From Thermoplasmata archaeon (GTDB lineage Archaea > Thermoplasmatota > Thermoplasmata > Lutacidiplasmatales > UBA184), in the NCBI GenBank assembly GCA_027315455.1, contig DAHUXZ010000017.1, positions 1-50,611 on the forward strand: a stretch of DNA of 50,611 bases, written 5' to 3'. Positions 32,235 through 40,078 of the stretch are shown piece after piece (positions within the stretch are counted from its first letter, which is position 1; each line of letters opens with the position of its first letter). The position numbers and the translations under genes were made by a program. Below the pieces are notes generated by a model. It made no database searches and was not told the origin of the DNA. It saw nothing but the letters and a program-made list of their open reading frames with translations.

Positions 32235-33293
32235 TCACGAAGGCGGCGATTCCCGACGCCCGACGCGGGTACCGTCGGGTCGGGCCCCGGAACGGGCAGT
32301 GCCGATCCCGGCGACCTCCTCGTTCGAGAGCGGAGCAACCGTGTCGAGGGCGGAAAGCTCGTCGATCCGCTCTCCCGAGCGGGTCTCGACGAGAACGCTC
32401 ACGACCTCGGGCCAGCCCAGCACGTACTGGACCGCTGCCTGGACCAGCGTGCGCCGGCGCCCGGTGGTGAGAGGTCCGAGGCGGGTCACCGGCCCCAATT
32501 CGCGGCGAAGGTCCGCGATCGCTGCGGGTCGTGGGGGTCCGGCCTCGAGGAGGTGTCGGGAGAGGAAGCTCCCGTCCAGGCGTCCCGAGGCGAAGGGGTC
32601 CACTGCCAAGATGGCGGTCCCGGTGCGACGGGCAAGGGGCAGGACCCGCTCGAGCGCCGTCGAATCGAGGAGATGGCACGGCACGCGGACCCAACTGGCT
32701 CCCCGTTCGAGCGGCGGCGCGAGGGCGTCGAGCGAGGGGATCCCGGGGCCGGGGACGACGCCCCAGGCCGCGATTTGTCCCCGCGCGACGAGGTCGGCGA
32801 GGTCGGCCGAATCCTTCTCCGCGCCCGCTCCGCTCACGATGAGCTCGGCGAGGAGGGACCCCGATGGGCCGGGGCGACCCGGCTCGGAGCGCAGCCCGGC
32901 GACGCTCGGCCGCTCCCGGAGCGGGGCGCCCGGGCCCATGGCCGACGGCGGGTCCGGGCGCGTCTCGGCCCCGACGACGGGGAGGATGAACGCCGCCTCG
33001 GTTGCTCCTGCGAGCTCGGCGAGGAGGCGGCGTGCCACGGCCGTCGGGGCCGTCGACCCGGTCAGGTCGAACAGGCGGACGCCCCGTTCCGCCGCGTGCC
33101 GGACGAGGGCGAGGTCGTCGGCCCCGACCGCCTCGTTGCGGCCGGTCGCGGGCCGGGGCCCGAGGGAGAGACCGACCTCGGAGAGACGGATCCCGCTTTT
33201 CGGGAGGGCTCGGTCGCGCACGGGGGGACCCACGAAGCGCTTCCCCAAAGGGATGTCTCCACTCCCCGCGGCCGCCCTTCCGCCCCGTGCCAC
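32235..33293 (-). CDS. Aldo/keto-reductase-like protein lacking catalytic residues
   Basis: 352 residues. The fold is recognisable from LPKSGIRLSEVGLSLG, GVRLFDLTGSTAP (the DTAxxYG region), LVARGQIAAWGVVPGPGIPS, LLDSTALERVLPLARRTGTA then ILAVDPFASGRLDGSFL, and AAVQYVLGWPEVVSVLVETR. Asp76 is kept, but the catalytic Tyr is Thr, the Lys is missing (AAFILPVVGAE) and no active-site His is visible. It is therefore either a non-catalytic AKR or one with altered chemistry. The start is probably GTG 33293. It lies back to back with rfcL. Confidence 0.7.
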   Translation of the reverse strand: MARGGRAAAGSGDIPLGKRFVGPPVRDRALPKSGIRLSEVGLSLGPRPATGRNEAVGADDLALVRHAAERGVRLFDLTGSTAPTAVARRLLAELAGATEAAFILPVVGAETRPDPPSAMGPGAPLRERPSVAGLRSEPGRPGPSGSLLAELIVSGAGAEKDSADLADLVARGQIAAWGVVPGPGIPSLDALAPPLERGASWVRVPCHLLDSTALERVLPLARRTGTAILAVDPFASGRLDGSFLSRHLLEAGPPRPAAIADLRRELGPVTRLGPLTTGRRRTLVQAAVQYVLGWPEVVSVLVETRSGERIDELSALDTVAPLSNEEVAGIGTARSGARPDGTRVGRRESPPS

Positions 33294-33332
33294 GCCGGCC
33301 CCGCCCGGTCGGGGGCGGCCGTCCCGGGCCCC

Positions 33333-33340
33333 TTCTTATG
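33333..33340. promoter_or_regulatory. TATA-like box of rfcL
   Basis: TTCTTATG is centred about 26 nt before GTG 33363, fixing the rfcL start far downstream of an open upstream extension of the frame. Confidence 0.5.
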
Positions 33341-33362
33341 GCCCCCGGGGCCTCGGGAGGGT

Positions 33363-35138
33363 GTGACCCTCCCCGACCGCCGACCGCTCTCGGAGCGGGC
33401 CCGTCCGACCCGGCTCCAGGAGATCGTGGGCAATGCGCGCGCGGTGCGCGAGCTCCGCTCGTGGGCCCAGGCATGGCGGACGAGCGAGCGATCCCCCCCG
33501 CGCCTGCGCGCGGCCCTCCTCGAAGGGCCCCCGGGGGTCGGGAAGACCACGGCGGCACTGGCCGTGGCCCACGACGAGGGCTGGTCGGTCGTCGAGATGA
33601 ACGCCTCCGATGCCCGCAACCAGGAGGCGATCCTGGGCGTCGCCGGGCGCGCGTCGCTCGCCCACACCCTCGGCATCGCGGGGGAGTACCGTTCCCCGGA
33701 CCGCGGAGGCCGGACGCTCATCCTGCTCGACGAGGCGGACTGCCTGACGGGCCGGGCGACCGAGGACGCGGGAGGCGGGGCGGCCTCGGTCTCGTTCCGG
33801 GAGTATCTGCGCGGGCGCTACCGGACGGTGGAGGCCCTCGCGGCGGCGTGGGGGCTCGGAAAGGCCGGGGCGCCGCCGGTCTTCGAGCGGTGGGACGCGG
33901 TGCCCGCCACGGGCGGGCGCGGCGCGTGGAGCCGGCTCGGGGCCGCGCAGCGCGACCTCGATGACTGGCGATCGTCGGTACGGCCGCGGGACCAATCCGA
34001 CCGCGGAGGCCTCGGGGCGATCGCCCGGCTCGTCCGGGAGACGCGCCAGCCGCTTCTCCTCACGGTGAACGATCCCCAGCCGCTGCTGCGCTACTCTCCG
34101 GTCTTCCGCCAGCTGACCGCTCGCATCCGCTTTTACCCGGCCGGGCCGGAGGAGGTCCGGACGCTCGTCCGCCGGCTGGTTCTCCGCGAGGGGCTCACGA
34201 TCACGACACCGGCGCTCGACGCGATCGTAGAGCGAAGCCGCGGCGACCTCCGGGCCGCGATGAACGACCTCGAGGCGATCGCTCCGCTCCCCCCGGGACC
34301 GTTGCAGGAGACCGTGCTCGCCCGTCGGGACGTCGGGGAGGACTTCTACGCGCTCGTCGGCGACGTTCTCGCCGAGCCCCGCTTCTACCGCTCGGTAGAG
34401 ATCCGCAACCGGCTGGACGCTCCTCCGGACGATCTCCTTCCGTGGTTCGAGGAGAACCTCGCCCGGGCGGCCCGGAGCCCGGCCGCGCGCTGGGACGCGT
34501 TCGAGACCGCCGGCCGTGCCGAGCTCATGCTGGCTCGCGCGCGGCGGTGGCGGGTCTACGCCCTCTGGAGCTTCGCCACCGAGCTCCTCACCGGAGGGGT
34601 CAGCCTGGCCGCCGACCACGACCCGCGCCGGGGGGCGACCGAGCTCGCCTTCCCGCAGTTCCTCGGTGAAATGGGGCGCTCCCGCGTCGCGCGCGCGACC
34701 CGTCAGGCCGTGGCGAGGAAGATCGCGGCGGCGCTCCACCTGTCCCGTCGAAAGGCGGTCCAGGGCCCGCTGCCCACCTTCGAGCAGCTCTTCTTCGTCC
34801 CGGGCCCGCGCGGCCGCGCCCCCGCCCTGGTCCGGCTCCGGCGCGAGATCGCCCGGGCGCTCGATCTCACGGCCGAGGAGGTCGCCTTCCTCATGCGGCT
34901 CGAGCCGGACCGGGAGGAGGTGCGGGCGATCGCCGCCCCGCCGGCCCTTGAGCCGGCCCCGCCCGACCCCGAGGTCACGGCCGTCGAGAGGGCCGTGCCT
35001 CCGAAGCGCCGGCGACGCGCGCCCGCGGAAGCGGCTCCCGCTGTCGCGGCGCCCCCCGCCCCGGCCGCGCCTGCGCCGACAGAGGCGACCCCGGCCGCCG
35101 CCCGCAAGAAGGTGCAGCGGCGACTCGGCGAGTTCTAG
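33363..35138 (+). CDS. rfcL: Replication factor C large subunit (clamp loader) with ~80-residue insertion
   Basis: 591 residues from GTG 33363. RfcL loads the PCNA sliding clamp. Seen: RPTRLQEIVGNARAV, Walker A EGPPGVGKTT (54-63), NASDARNQEAI, Walker B LILLDEADCL (119-128), DRGGLGAIARLVRETRQPLL then LTVNDPQP (sensor 1, 234-237) and the RGDLRAAMNDLEAI sensor 2 region. The protein ends KKVQRRLGEF, a PCNA-interacting motif, after a Lys/Ala/Pro tail. In ordinary RfcL the Walker B segment runs almost directly into DRGG; here residues about 131-212 are inserted (FREYLRGRYRTVEALAAAWG and later FERWDAV). Confidence 0.93.
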   Translation: MTLPDRRPLSERARPTRLQEIVGNARAVRELRSWAQAWRTSERSPPRLRAALLEGPPGVGKTTAALAVAHDEGWSVVEMNASDARNQEAILGVAGRASLAHTLGIAGEYRSPDRGGRTLILLDEADCLTGRATEDAGGGAASVSFREYLRGRYRTVEALAAAWGLGKAGAPPVFERWDAVPATGGRGAWSRLGAAQRDLDDWRSSVRPRDQSDRGGLGAIARLVRETRQPLLLTVNDPQPLLRYSPVFRQLTARIRFYPAGPEEVRTLVRRLVLREGLTITTPALDAIVERSRGDLRAAMNDLEAIAPLPPGPLQETVLARRDVGEDFYALVGDVLAEPRFYRSVEIRNRLDAPPDDLLPWFEENLARAARSPAARWDAFETAGRAELMLARARRWRVYALWSFATELLTGGVSLAADHDPRRGATELAFPQFLGEMGRSRVARATRQAVARKIAAALHLSRRKAVQGPLPTFEQLFFVPGPRGRAPALVRLRREIARALDLTAEEVAFLMRLEPDREEVRAIAAPPALEPAPPDPEVTAVERAVPPKRRRRAPAEAAPAVAAPPAPAAPAPTEATPAAARKKVQRRLGEF

Positions 35139-35150
35139 GAGCCCGGGAGC

Positions 35151-37355
35151 CTACTCGAAGCGCCCGATGCCGGGCGGGGCGTCCTTGGAGCTCGCCGCGT
35201 CGAACTTCGAGCCGGCGTTCTTCGACAGGGCGGCGATCTTCATCGCGACGGGACGGTTCTTGAGACCGACCCGCATGAATCCGGCCCCGAGGAAGCCGGC
35301 CGCCGTCGCCTGGATCGAGACGTTCGTGACCCCGAGGACGTTGAGCGTCGGAGTCGGAACGACCGTCGGGATCGGCGGGGCCGCGAGGATCGGTATGTCC
35401 GGAGGGACCGGGGGCGGGGGAGCGGGGGTCTCCGGTGGGGGCCCGGGGCTCGCCACTTGGACCACGATCACTTGGGCGAGGGGGAACGACTGGATCGCGA
35501 CCGACACGTTCGACGCGGGACGGTACATCGCCCAGGTGTAGAGCCCGTTGACGGGCGTCGAGTGGCCGGCGAAGCACCCCGGCGACTGGCAGGAGTCGAT
35601 CGGGATGAGTCCGTAGGGCGGGGCGGTGTCGATGACATCGAAGCTGGCGGTCCACTGGTCGCCGACGTAGAGGGCGTTGTTGGAGGCGTTCGTGCTCCAG
35701 TTCCAGCCGAGGTAGGTGAGCCCGAAGGCGTGGAGCACCGTCGGCGTCCGCTGGCAGGTCGGGAGGAATCCGCCCGGGGTGACGCACGCCGCGGCGAACT
35801 GCGGGTCGGGGGCCACCCGGATGGCCCCCTCGGGGACGAAGGTGAACATCGGCTGGCCCGTCCCGTTCGCGACCAGGGTCCGGTACTCGGGACCGAAGCC
35901 GATCCCGCGGAGGGCGTTGAAGAGGGTCGGGTTGTTCGTGTTGGGGTCCTGGAGTCCCCCGTGGGGAACGTACTGGAGCGAGCCGGCCTGGCCGTCGGGG
36001 CAGGTCCAGAACGCGGGCCCGTCCCAGGTCCCACCCGTCGCCCGGGCCATGTCGCATCCCGCGAGGATGATGTGCTCTGAGTCCTGCGTCGGGCCCGTGC
36101 CGCCGGGACCGGCCCCGGCGGTGCCCGAGGGGTAGCCGGGGTCCTGGATCCAGGCCGGGGAGAGCGGATCCGTCGGGGTGTCCCACAGGTCGACCACATC
36201 GATAGTGCAGACCTGACCGACCGACTCGGTGCACTGGTGCGCGGTGTGGGCGAGGGCCGCGATCGAGTCGTTCGGGTTGCCGTCCTGCGAGCGGATCCAC
36301 CCCTCGCAGTTGGGGCTCGCCCCGTTCGCGAACGTGTAGGAGGGCTCGCACGTCCATCCGTCCCGCTGCGACCCCGAGCAGCAGTGGTCGAACGGGCTCA
36401 CCCAGTAGTTCTCGGCGTACGAGGGGTCGCGCGGGGCGGTGGAGCCGATCCAGACGATCACGTGGTGGGTGTTCGCCGACCAGGTGAGCCCGCTTCCGGT
36501 GATCGCGCCGTACAGGGCGGTGATCACGGGCGAGTGGAGGAAGTTGTCGTCCAGGCCGAAGATGCCCGTGTACCCGCCGCCCAGGATCTGGGCCTGGAAC
36601 GTCGAGCGGACGGCGGGCCCGAACGCGCTGGGGCCGACGAAGTCGGGGATGTCGACATGGTACATGTACGAGTCCCCGCAGTCGTTCCAGTCGCCGCAGT
36701 CGGTCCCGAAGAAGTCGACGAGGGCGAACGAGACGTTCGAGTGGGGATTGGCGGCCTGGATCGAGCTCGCGATCAGGCCCGCGTTCGCCACGAAGAACGG
36801 CACGCCGTTCGATTCCTCACAGAGCGGTCCCTGCCCGCTCGTCGCCGCGGCGCAGGGGTCCTGCCCGTAGAAGGAGTTGTAGTGGTCGAAGTCGCCGTCG
36901 TACGCCGTCGTCTCCACGACGAACGCGACCTGAACGTTCGGCCAGAACGGAGTCGCCGCCTGCGCGGCGGTCGCGGTGAGCGTCACCCGCGCGACCCCGG
37001 TCCCGGCCGAGCAGGAGTTGTTGCCGCCGGCGCAGATCGTGGACGGCCCGGAGGCGATCTGGAGGGCGAGCGGCGGGAGCGACGACCCCGCGGGCGCGGG
37101 GACCGTCGGGGGAACCGAGAAGCCGGCGCTCGCGGCCGGTGACGGCGCGGGTGTCGCCGCGTGGGGAGCCCCGACGGCCAGGCTCCGGCTCACGACCCCC
37201 GGGGTCGACGCGGTCGTCGGCGTCGAGGTGACCACGAGGGTCAGGACCGCGACCGTGACGCCGATCAGGACCAGCGCGACGGAGACGGAGCGGGCCCGGG
37301 GCCGGCGCCCCCCTGCGGGGACGCGCCACGGACCCTCCCAGCTTCCACCGACCAT
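35151..37355 (-). CDS. Large secreted Cys-rich protein with N-terminal membrane segment
   Basis: 734 residues. A membrane/signal segment (SVSVALVLIGVTVAVLTLVV, 23-42) is followed by a Pro/Ala/Ser linker, then a big extracellular domain with many paired cysteines (CAGGNNSCSAG, GTDCGDWNDCGDS, DHCCSGSQRDGWTCEPS). NVQVAFVVETTAYDGDFDHY begins a vWA-like alternation but lacks the DxSxS metal motif. The C-terminal part has a Pro-rich spacer and ends RFE with no anchor. No family recognised. The start ATG 37355 has GGACGGAG upstream and AGTTATAG at about 37399. Confidence 0.78.
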   Translation of the reverse strand: MVGGSWEGPWRVPAGGRRPRARSVSVALVLIGVTVAVLTLVVTSTPTTASTPGVVSRSLAVGAPHAATPAPSPAASAGFSVPPTVPAPAGSSLPPLALQIASGPSTICAGGNNSCSAGTGVARVTLTATAAQAATPFWPNVQVAFVVETTAYDGDFDHYNSFYGQDPCAAATSGQGPLCEESNGVPFFVANAGLIASSIQAANPHSNVSFALVDFFGTDCGDWNDCGDSYMYHVDIPDFVGPSAFGPAVRSTFQAQILGGGYTGIFGLDDNFLHSPVITALYGAITGSGLTWSANTHHVIVWIGSTAPRDPSYAENYWVSPFDHCCSGSQRDGWTCEPSYTFANGASPNCEGWIRSQDGNPNDSIAALAHTAHQCTESVGQVCTIDVVDLWDTPTDPLSPAWIQDPGYPSGTAGAGPGGTGPTQDSEHIILAGCDMARATGGTWDGPAFWTCPDGQAGSLQYVPHGGLQDPNTNNPTLFNALRGIGFGPEYRTLVANGTGQPMFTFVPEGAIRVAPDPQFAAACVTPGGFLPTCQRTPTVLHAFGLTYLGWNWSTNASNNALYVGDQWTASFDVIDTAPPYGLIPIDSCQSPGCFAGHSTPVNGLYTWAMYRPASNVSVAIQSFPLAQVIVVQVASPGPPPETPAPPPPVPPDIPILAAPPIPTVVPTPTLNVLGVTNVSIQATAAGFLGAGFMRVGLKNRPVAMKIAALSKNAGSKFDAASSKDAPPGIGRFE

Positions 37356-37497
37356 CCGTCCGCTCCGTCCTCTGAACGAAGGAGTCCAGCCGTCGGCTAT
37401 AACTTACACCTTTGGGGCGATTCCATCCCTGTATCCAGAGTGTGCCCGCGCCACTCCGGCCGCCGGTGCACTAGCGGGCGTAAAGGTAACCGCCTTT

Positions 37498-37504
37498 CCT
37501 TTAG
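37498..37504 (+). promoter_or_regulatory. TATA-like box of the wHTH gene
   Basis: CCTTTAG is centred 25 nt before ATG 37526. Confidence 0.4.
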
Positions 37505-37525
37505 GCGGCCCGGCACTCGAGGTCC

Positions 37526-38149
37526 ATGGCCCTTGGCGCGGACGCGGCGCGGGATCGGGAAGTCCCCGACCCGCGGCTCGATGACCGCATCGTCGACCTG
37601 CTGCGACGCGCCCCCGGCGCGTTCGCCTTCAACGGCCTTCGCCGGGCGCTCGCGGCGCATCCGGAATCCCTGACCCGCGCGCTGCGCCGGCTCGAACGCC
37701 TCGGCGTCATCGCGCGCGGCGATCGCGGCTACGCCCTGCTCGCGGCCCCGCCTCCGACCGAGATGACGGGAGAGCGCGAGCCGCTGCGCGCCACCGGGTC
37801 CGTCGACCTCGCCGCCGGCATCAGCGGGTCGGACCTGATCGGGCACCTCGCGGGCCGGTGGTTCGGAGCGCTCCGGTGGGTGGGCGTACACGAGCGGCCG
37901 GGAGACCCCCTTCTGGTATGGAGCGTCGAGGGCACCGATGGCCACGTATTCCTCGGTGTCCGCCGCGGGTCGCTCCGGGTGTACGTCGACCGACCCCATC
38001 GCTCAACGGACGCCGGCCCCCTCGAGCGGGCAGCGAGGGAGCTCCTGGCCCACGCGCTCCAGCGGCTCGACGCGGCGGTTCCGGACCGGTTCAGCGCGGT
38101 CCTCGAGATGCGGCTCGATGCGGTCCGGGCCCGACCGATCGCGGGCTGA
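37526..38149 (+). CDS. Winged-helix DNA-binding protein with C-terminal partner domain
   Basis: 207 residues. Residues 15-72 form a wHTH: RLDDRIVDLLRRAPGAFAFN, GLRRALAAHPESLTRALRRL (recognition helix) and ERLGVIARGDRGYALL (wing). The second half (SGSDLIGHLAGRWFGALRWV, HVFLGVRRGSLRVYVDR) is an alpha/beta domain of unknown type, perhaps a ligand or dimer domain. It is a likely transcription regulator. ATG 37526 is probably leaderless. Confidence 0.78.
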   Translation: MALGADAARDREVPDPRLDDRIVDLLRRAPGAFAFNGLRRALAAHPESLTRALRRLERLGVIARGDRGYALLAAPPPTEMTGEREPLRATGSVDLAAGISGSDLIGHLAGRWFGALRWVGVHERPGDPLLVWSVEGTDGHVFLGVRRGSLRVYVDRPHRSTDAGPLERAARELLAHALQRLDAAVPDRFSAVLEMRLDAVRARPIAG

Positions 38150-38206
38150 CCGCGGTGTGACCGGCTGCGCCATTCCCCGCTCAATATCCCCGGCGGGGCC
38201 GTGAGC

Positions 38207-38234
38207 TCCTCCGCGGCGACACCGCCGCGGAGGA
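38207..38234 (+). promoter_or_regulatory. Perfect 12-bp hairpin covering the ribosome binding site of the 38238 gene
   Basis: TCCTCCGCGGCG (38207-38218), loop ACAC, CGCCGCGGAGGA (38223-38234). The right arm contains the ribosome binding site GGAGG (38229-38233), ending 4 nt before ATG 38238. In RNA it would hide the site; as DNA it is a palindrome suitable for a repressor. CAATATCC at 38182-38189 would place the transcript start near 38210, so whether the whole left arm is transcribed is open. Confidence 0.6.
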
Positions 38235-38237
38235 AAT

Positions 38238-38501
38238 ATGCACGAAGAGGACGCGGGATTTGGGGGAGTCGCGGCGGGTCGGACCCCGTTCGGGCCGTGG
38301 GTCTGGAGCGCCTACCGGGCGTACAACGAGCTCCTGCGCGAGAAGATCAAGAAGCGGTTCGAGGCGTCGGAGGGTCCGTGGATGGACGAGCTGGCCGGCC
38401 TCCTGGTCGATCTCGTGAACGCGCGGTGGGAAGGCGGCCGCAAGGGTGACCGGGTCGAGTCCGAGGTCCTCGCGAAGCTCGACAAGCTCCTCGAGGCGTG
38501 A
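38238..38501 (+). CDS. Small helical protein, 87 aa
   Basis: The sequence is mainly amphipathic helix: PFGPWVWSAYRAYNELLREK, then IKKRFEASEGPWMDELAGLL and VDLVNARWEGGRKGDRVESE. No cysteines, signal or membrane segment. GGAGG precedes ATG 38238 by 4 nt and lies in a hairpin. It heads a same-strand series with a 30-codon frame and the HtrA-like protease, so it may be a substrate or regulator of that protease (inference). No family recognised. Confidence 0.7.
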   Translation: MHEEDAGFGGVAAGRTPFGPWVWSAYRAYNELLREKIKKRFEASEGPWMDELAGLLVDLVNARWEGGRKGDRVESEVLAKLDKLLEA

Positions 38502-38504
38502 GCA

Positions 38505-38597
38505 ATGCGGATCCCCCTGCCGGGAGGACCGGGCTCGGGGCCATGGCCGGCCCCCGCTCCGCCGCTCCCGATGCCCGGCATGCCGAGCGCGGGCTAG
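38505..38597 (+). CDS. Possible 30-aa Pro/Gly/Met-rich peptide
   Basis: ATG 38505 starts 3 nt after the preceding stop and has GAGG 8 nt upstream. The peptide is Pro/Gly-rich (GGPGSGPWPAPAPPLPMPGM) and ends with TAG at 38597. It fills the gap between the small helical protein and the protease gene. Composition could arise by chance in GC-rich DNA, so this is tentative. Confidence 0.3.
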   Translation: MRIPLPGGPGSGPWPAPAPPLPMPGMPSAG

Positions 38598-38628
38598 ACG
38601 AGGTCGGGCCGAGGCCGCGAGGAGTCGG

Positions 38629-39576
38629 GTGGCGCTCCTGGAGATCGAGCGCGAGCTCACGCAGGCGGTGGACCGCCTGGCGCCGAGCGTCGTGCGCGTG
38701 GAGCGGGCCCGGCGCGGGCCGAAGAGCCCGCCGGACGCGATCTCCCCCGACGGGGCCGGGACCGGCGTCGTCGTCGACGCCGCCGGGCTCGTGGTGACGA
38801 ACGACCACGTCGTTCGGGGGGCCGAGGCGGTCCGCATCGTGCTTCCCGGCGGCGCCGTCGCGCCCGCGCAGGTCCTGGGCGAGGACCCGCTCACTGACCT
38901 GGCGGTCCTCCGCACCGACGTCCACCGTCTCGCTCCGGCGACGTTCGCCGACTCCGCGTCCCTTCGCCCCGGCCAGTTCGCCCTGGCCATCGGCCATTCG
39001 CTCGGGCTGCCCGGGGGACCGACGGTCTCCTTCGGGGTCGTGAGCGCCCTGGGGCGTCCGCTCCCCGGCGCCGACTTCGTCCTGGAAGGGCTGATCCAGA
39101 CCGACGCCCCGATCAACCCCGGCAACAGCGGCGGTCCGCTCGCGAACCTGTCGGGCGAGGTGATCGGTGTCACGACCGCCGTGGTGCCGTACGCGGCCGG
39201 GGTCGGCTTCGCGGTCCCGTCGAACACGGTGCGCGAGATCGCCGGCGAGATCCGGCGCGCGGGCCGGGTCGTCCGCCCGTGGCTCGGGATCTCGGTCGTG
39301 GCGCTGACGCCGACGACCGCCCGCCGGCTCGCCCGGTCGTCCGCGGTCGGCGTACTGATCGGGACCGTTGCACCCGCGTCGCCGGCCGCTCGGGCCGGTC
39401 TCCGGCCCGGGGACGTGCTACGGCGGGTCGGGTCCTACCCCGTGCGCTCGGTGCCGCAGCTCCTCGCCGCCCTCGCGCGGGTGCCGCTCGGGGGAGCGGT
39501 CGACCTGGGATTCGAGCGGGAAGGGTCCACGCTCACGACCGTGGTGCGGGTGCTCGAATCGCCGTCGCCGGCGTGA
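38629..39576 (+). CDS. HtrA/DegP-like serine protease with one PDZ domain, no signal peptide
   Basis: 315 residues from GTG 38629, chosen because AGGAG (38620-38624) precedes it by 4 nt. The trypsin-like fold has H60 in VVTNDHVVRG, D90 in DPLTDLAVLR and S167 in NPGNSGGPL, a complete triad. Residues about 225-315 are a PDZ domain (RPWLGISVVALTPTTARRLA, GVLIGTVAPASPAARAGLRP, GDVLRRVGSYPV). HtrA proteins degrade or refold damaged proteins, usually outside the membrane; here no signal or anchor is visible, so it is probably cytosolic. Confidence 0.9.
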   Translation: MALLEIERELTQAVDRLAPSVVRVERARRGPKSPPDAISPDGAGTGVVVDAAGLVVTNDHVVRGAEAVRIVLPGGAVAPAQVLGEDPLTDLAVLRTDVHRLAPATFADSASLRPGQFALAIGHSLGLPGGPTVSFGVVSALGRPLPGADFVLEGLIQTDAPINPGNSGGPLANLSGEVIGVTTAVVPYAAGVGFAVPSNTVREIAGEIRRAGRVVRPWLGISVVALTPTTARRLARSSAVGVLIGTVAPASPAARAGLRPGDVLRRVGSYPVRSVPQLLAALARVPLGGAVDLGFEREGSTLTTVVRVLESPSPA

Positions 39577-39588
39577 GGCGCCGGCGTC

Positions 39589-40029
39589 TCAGCCGAGCCG
39601 GGCGGTCACGCGGACCTCGACGTTGCCCTTGAGGGCGCGCGAGATCGGGCAGCCGACGGACGCCGACCGTGCGGCCTCCTCGAACTTCGCCGCGTCGATC
39701 CCCGGGACATGACCCACGACGGAGAGCTCCATGGTCGTGACGGAGAAACCGTCGCCGACCTTGTCGAACGTCGCCACGGCGGAGACCTCCAGCCGGCGGG
39801 GGGGCGCCTGCATCTTCGCGAGCGTGTTCGATAGCGCCATCGCAAAGCAGCTCGCGTGCGCGGCGGCGAGGAGCTCCTCGGGGGAGGTGCGGCCGCCGAA
39901 CGCGTCGGTACGGGCCGACCAGCTCACTCCCATCTCCGGCAGGGCGCCGCTCGTGCCCTTAACCCGTCCGCTCCCGTGGAACAGGTCGTTCTCCCAGACC
40001 GCCTCGGCCCGGCTTTGCTTGGCCGCCAT
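39589..40029 (-). CDS. OsmC-family peroxide reductase
   Basis: 146 residues. The two redox cysteines are C61 (HASCFAMALS) and C127 (SVGCPISRAL); FGGRTSPEELLAAAHASCF is the family signature and GNVEVRVTARL the last strand. OsmC/Ohr proteins reduce organic hydroperoxides with thiols. ATG 40029 is served by the symmetric ATTTAA box at 40052-40057, shared with the divergent gene at 40079. Convergent with the HtrA gene. Confidence 0.92.
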   Translation of the reverse strand: MAAKQSRAEAVWENDLFHGSGRVKGTSGALPEMGVSWSARTDAFGGRTSPEELLAAAHASCFAMALSNTLAKMQAPPRRLEVSAVATFDKVGDGFSVTTMELSVVGHVPGIDAAKFEEAARSASVGCPISRALKGNVEVRVTARLG

Positions 40030-40051
40030 GGCCGTCCACGCCGACCCCGCG

Positions 40052-40057
40052 ATTTAA
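40052..40057. promoter_or_regulatory. Bidirectional TATA box for osmC-like and 40079 genes
   Basis: ATTTAA is centred 25-26 nt from the OsmC ATG (40029, minus) and 24-25 nt from GTG 40079 (plus). One near-palindromic box thus sits at leaderless distance from both start codons in a 49-bp spacer. Confidence 0.6.
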
Positions 40058-40078
40058 GCTCGACCGCCGTCGGCGCTC

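Noticed and set aside
32553-33362. In-frame upstream extension of rfcL
   Set aside because: It lies antisense to the aldo/keto-reductase-like gene, has shadow composition, and a TATA box sits 26 nt before GTG 33363 where the family N-terminus begins.
33753-33998. Intein in rfcL
   Set aside because: The insert is too short and lacks the N-terminal Cys/Ser block and the C-terminal His-Asn block; it does not interrupt the P-loop where RFC inteins usually sit.
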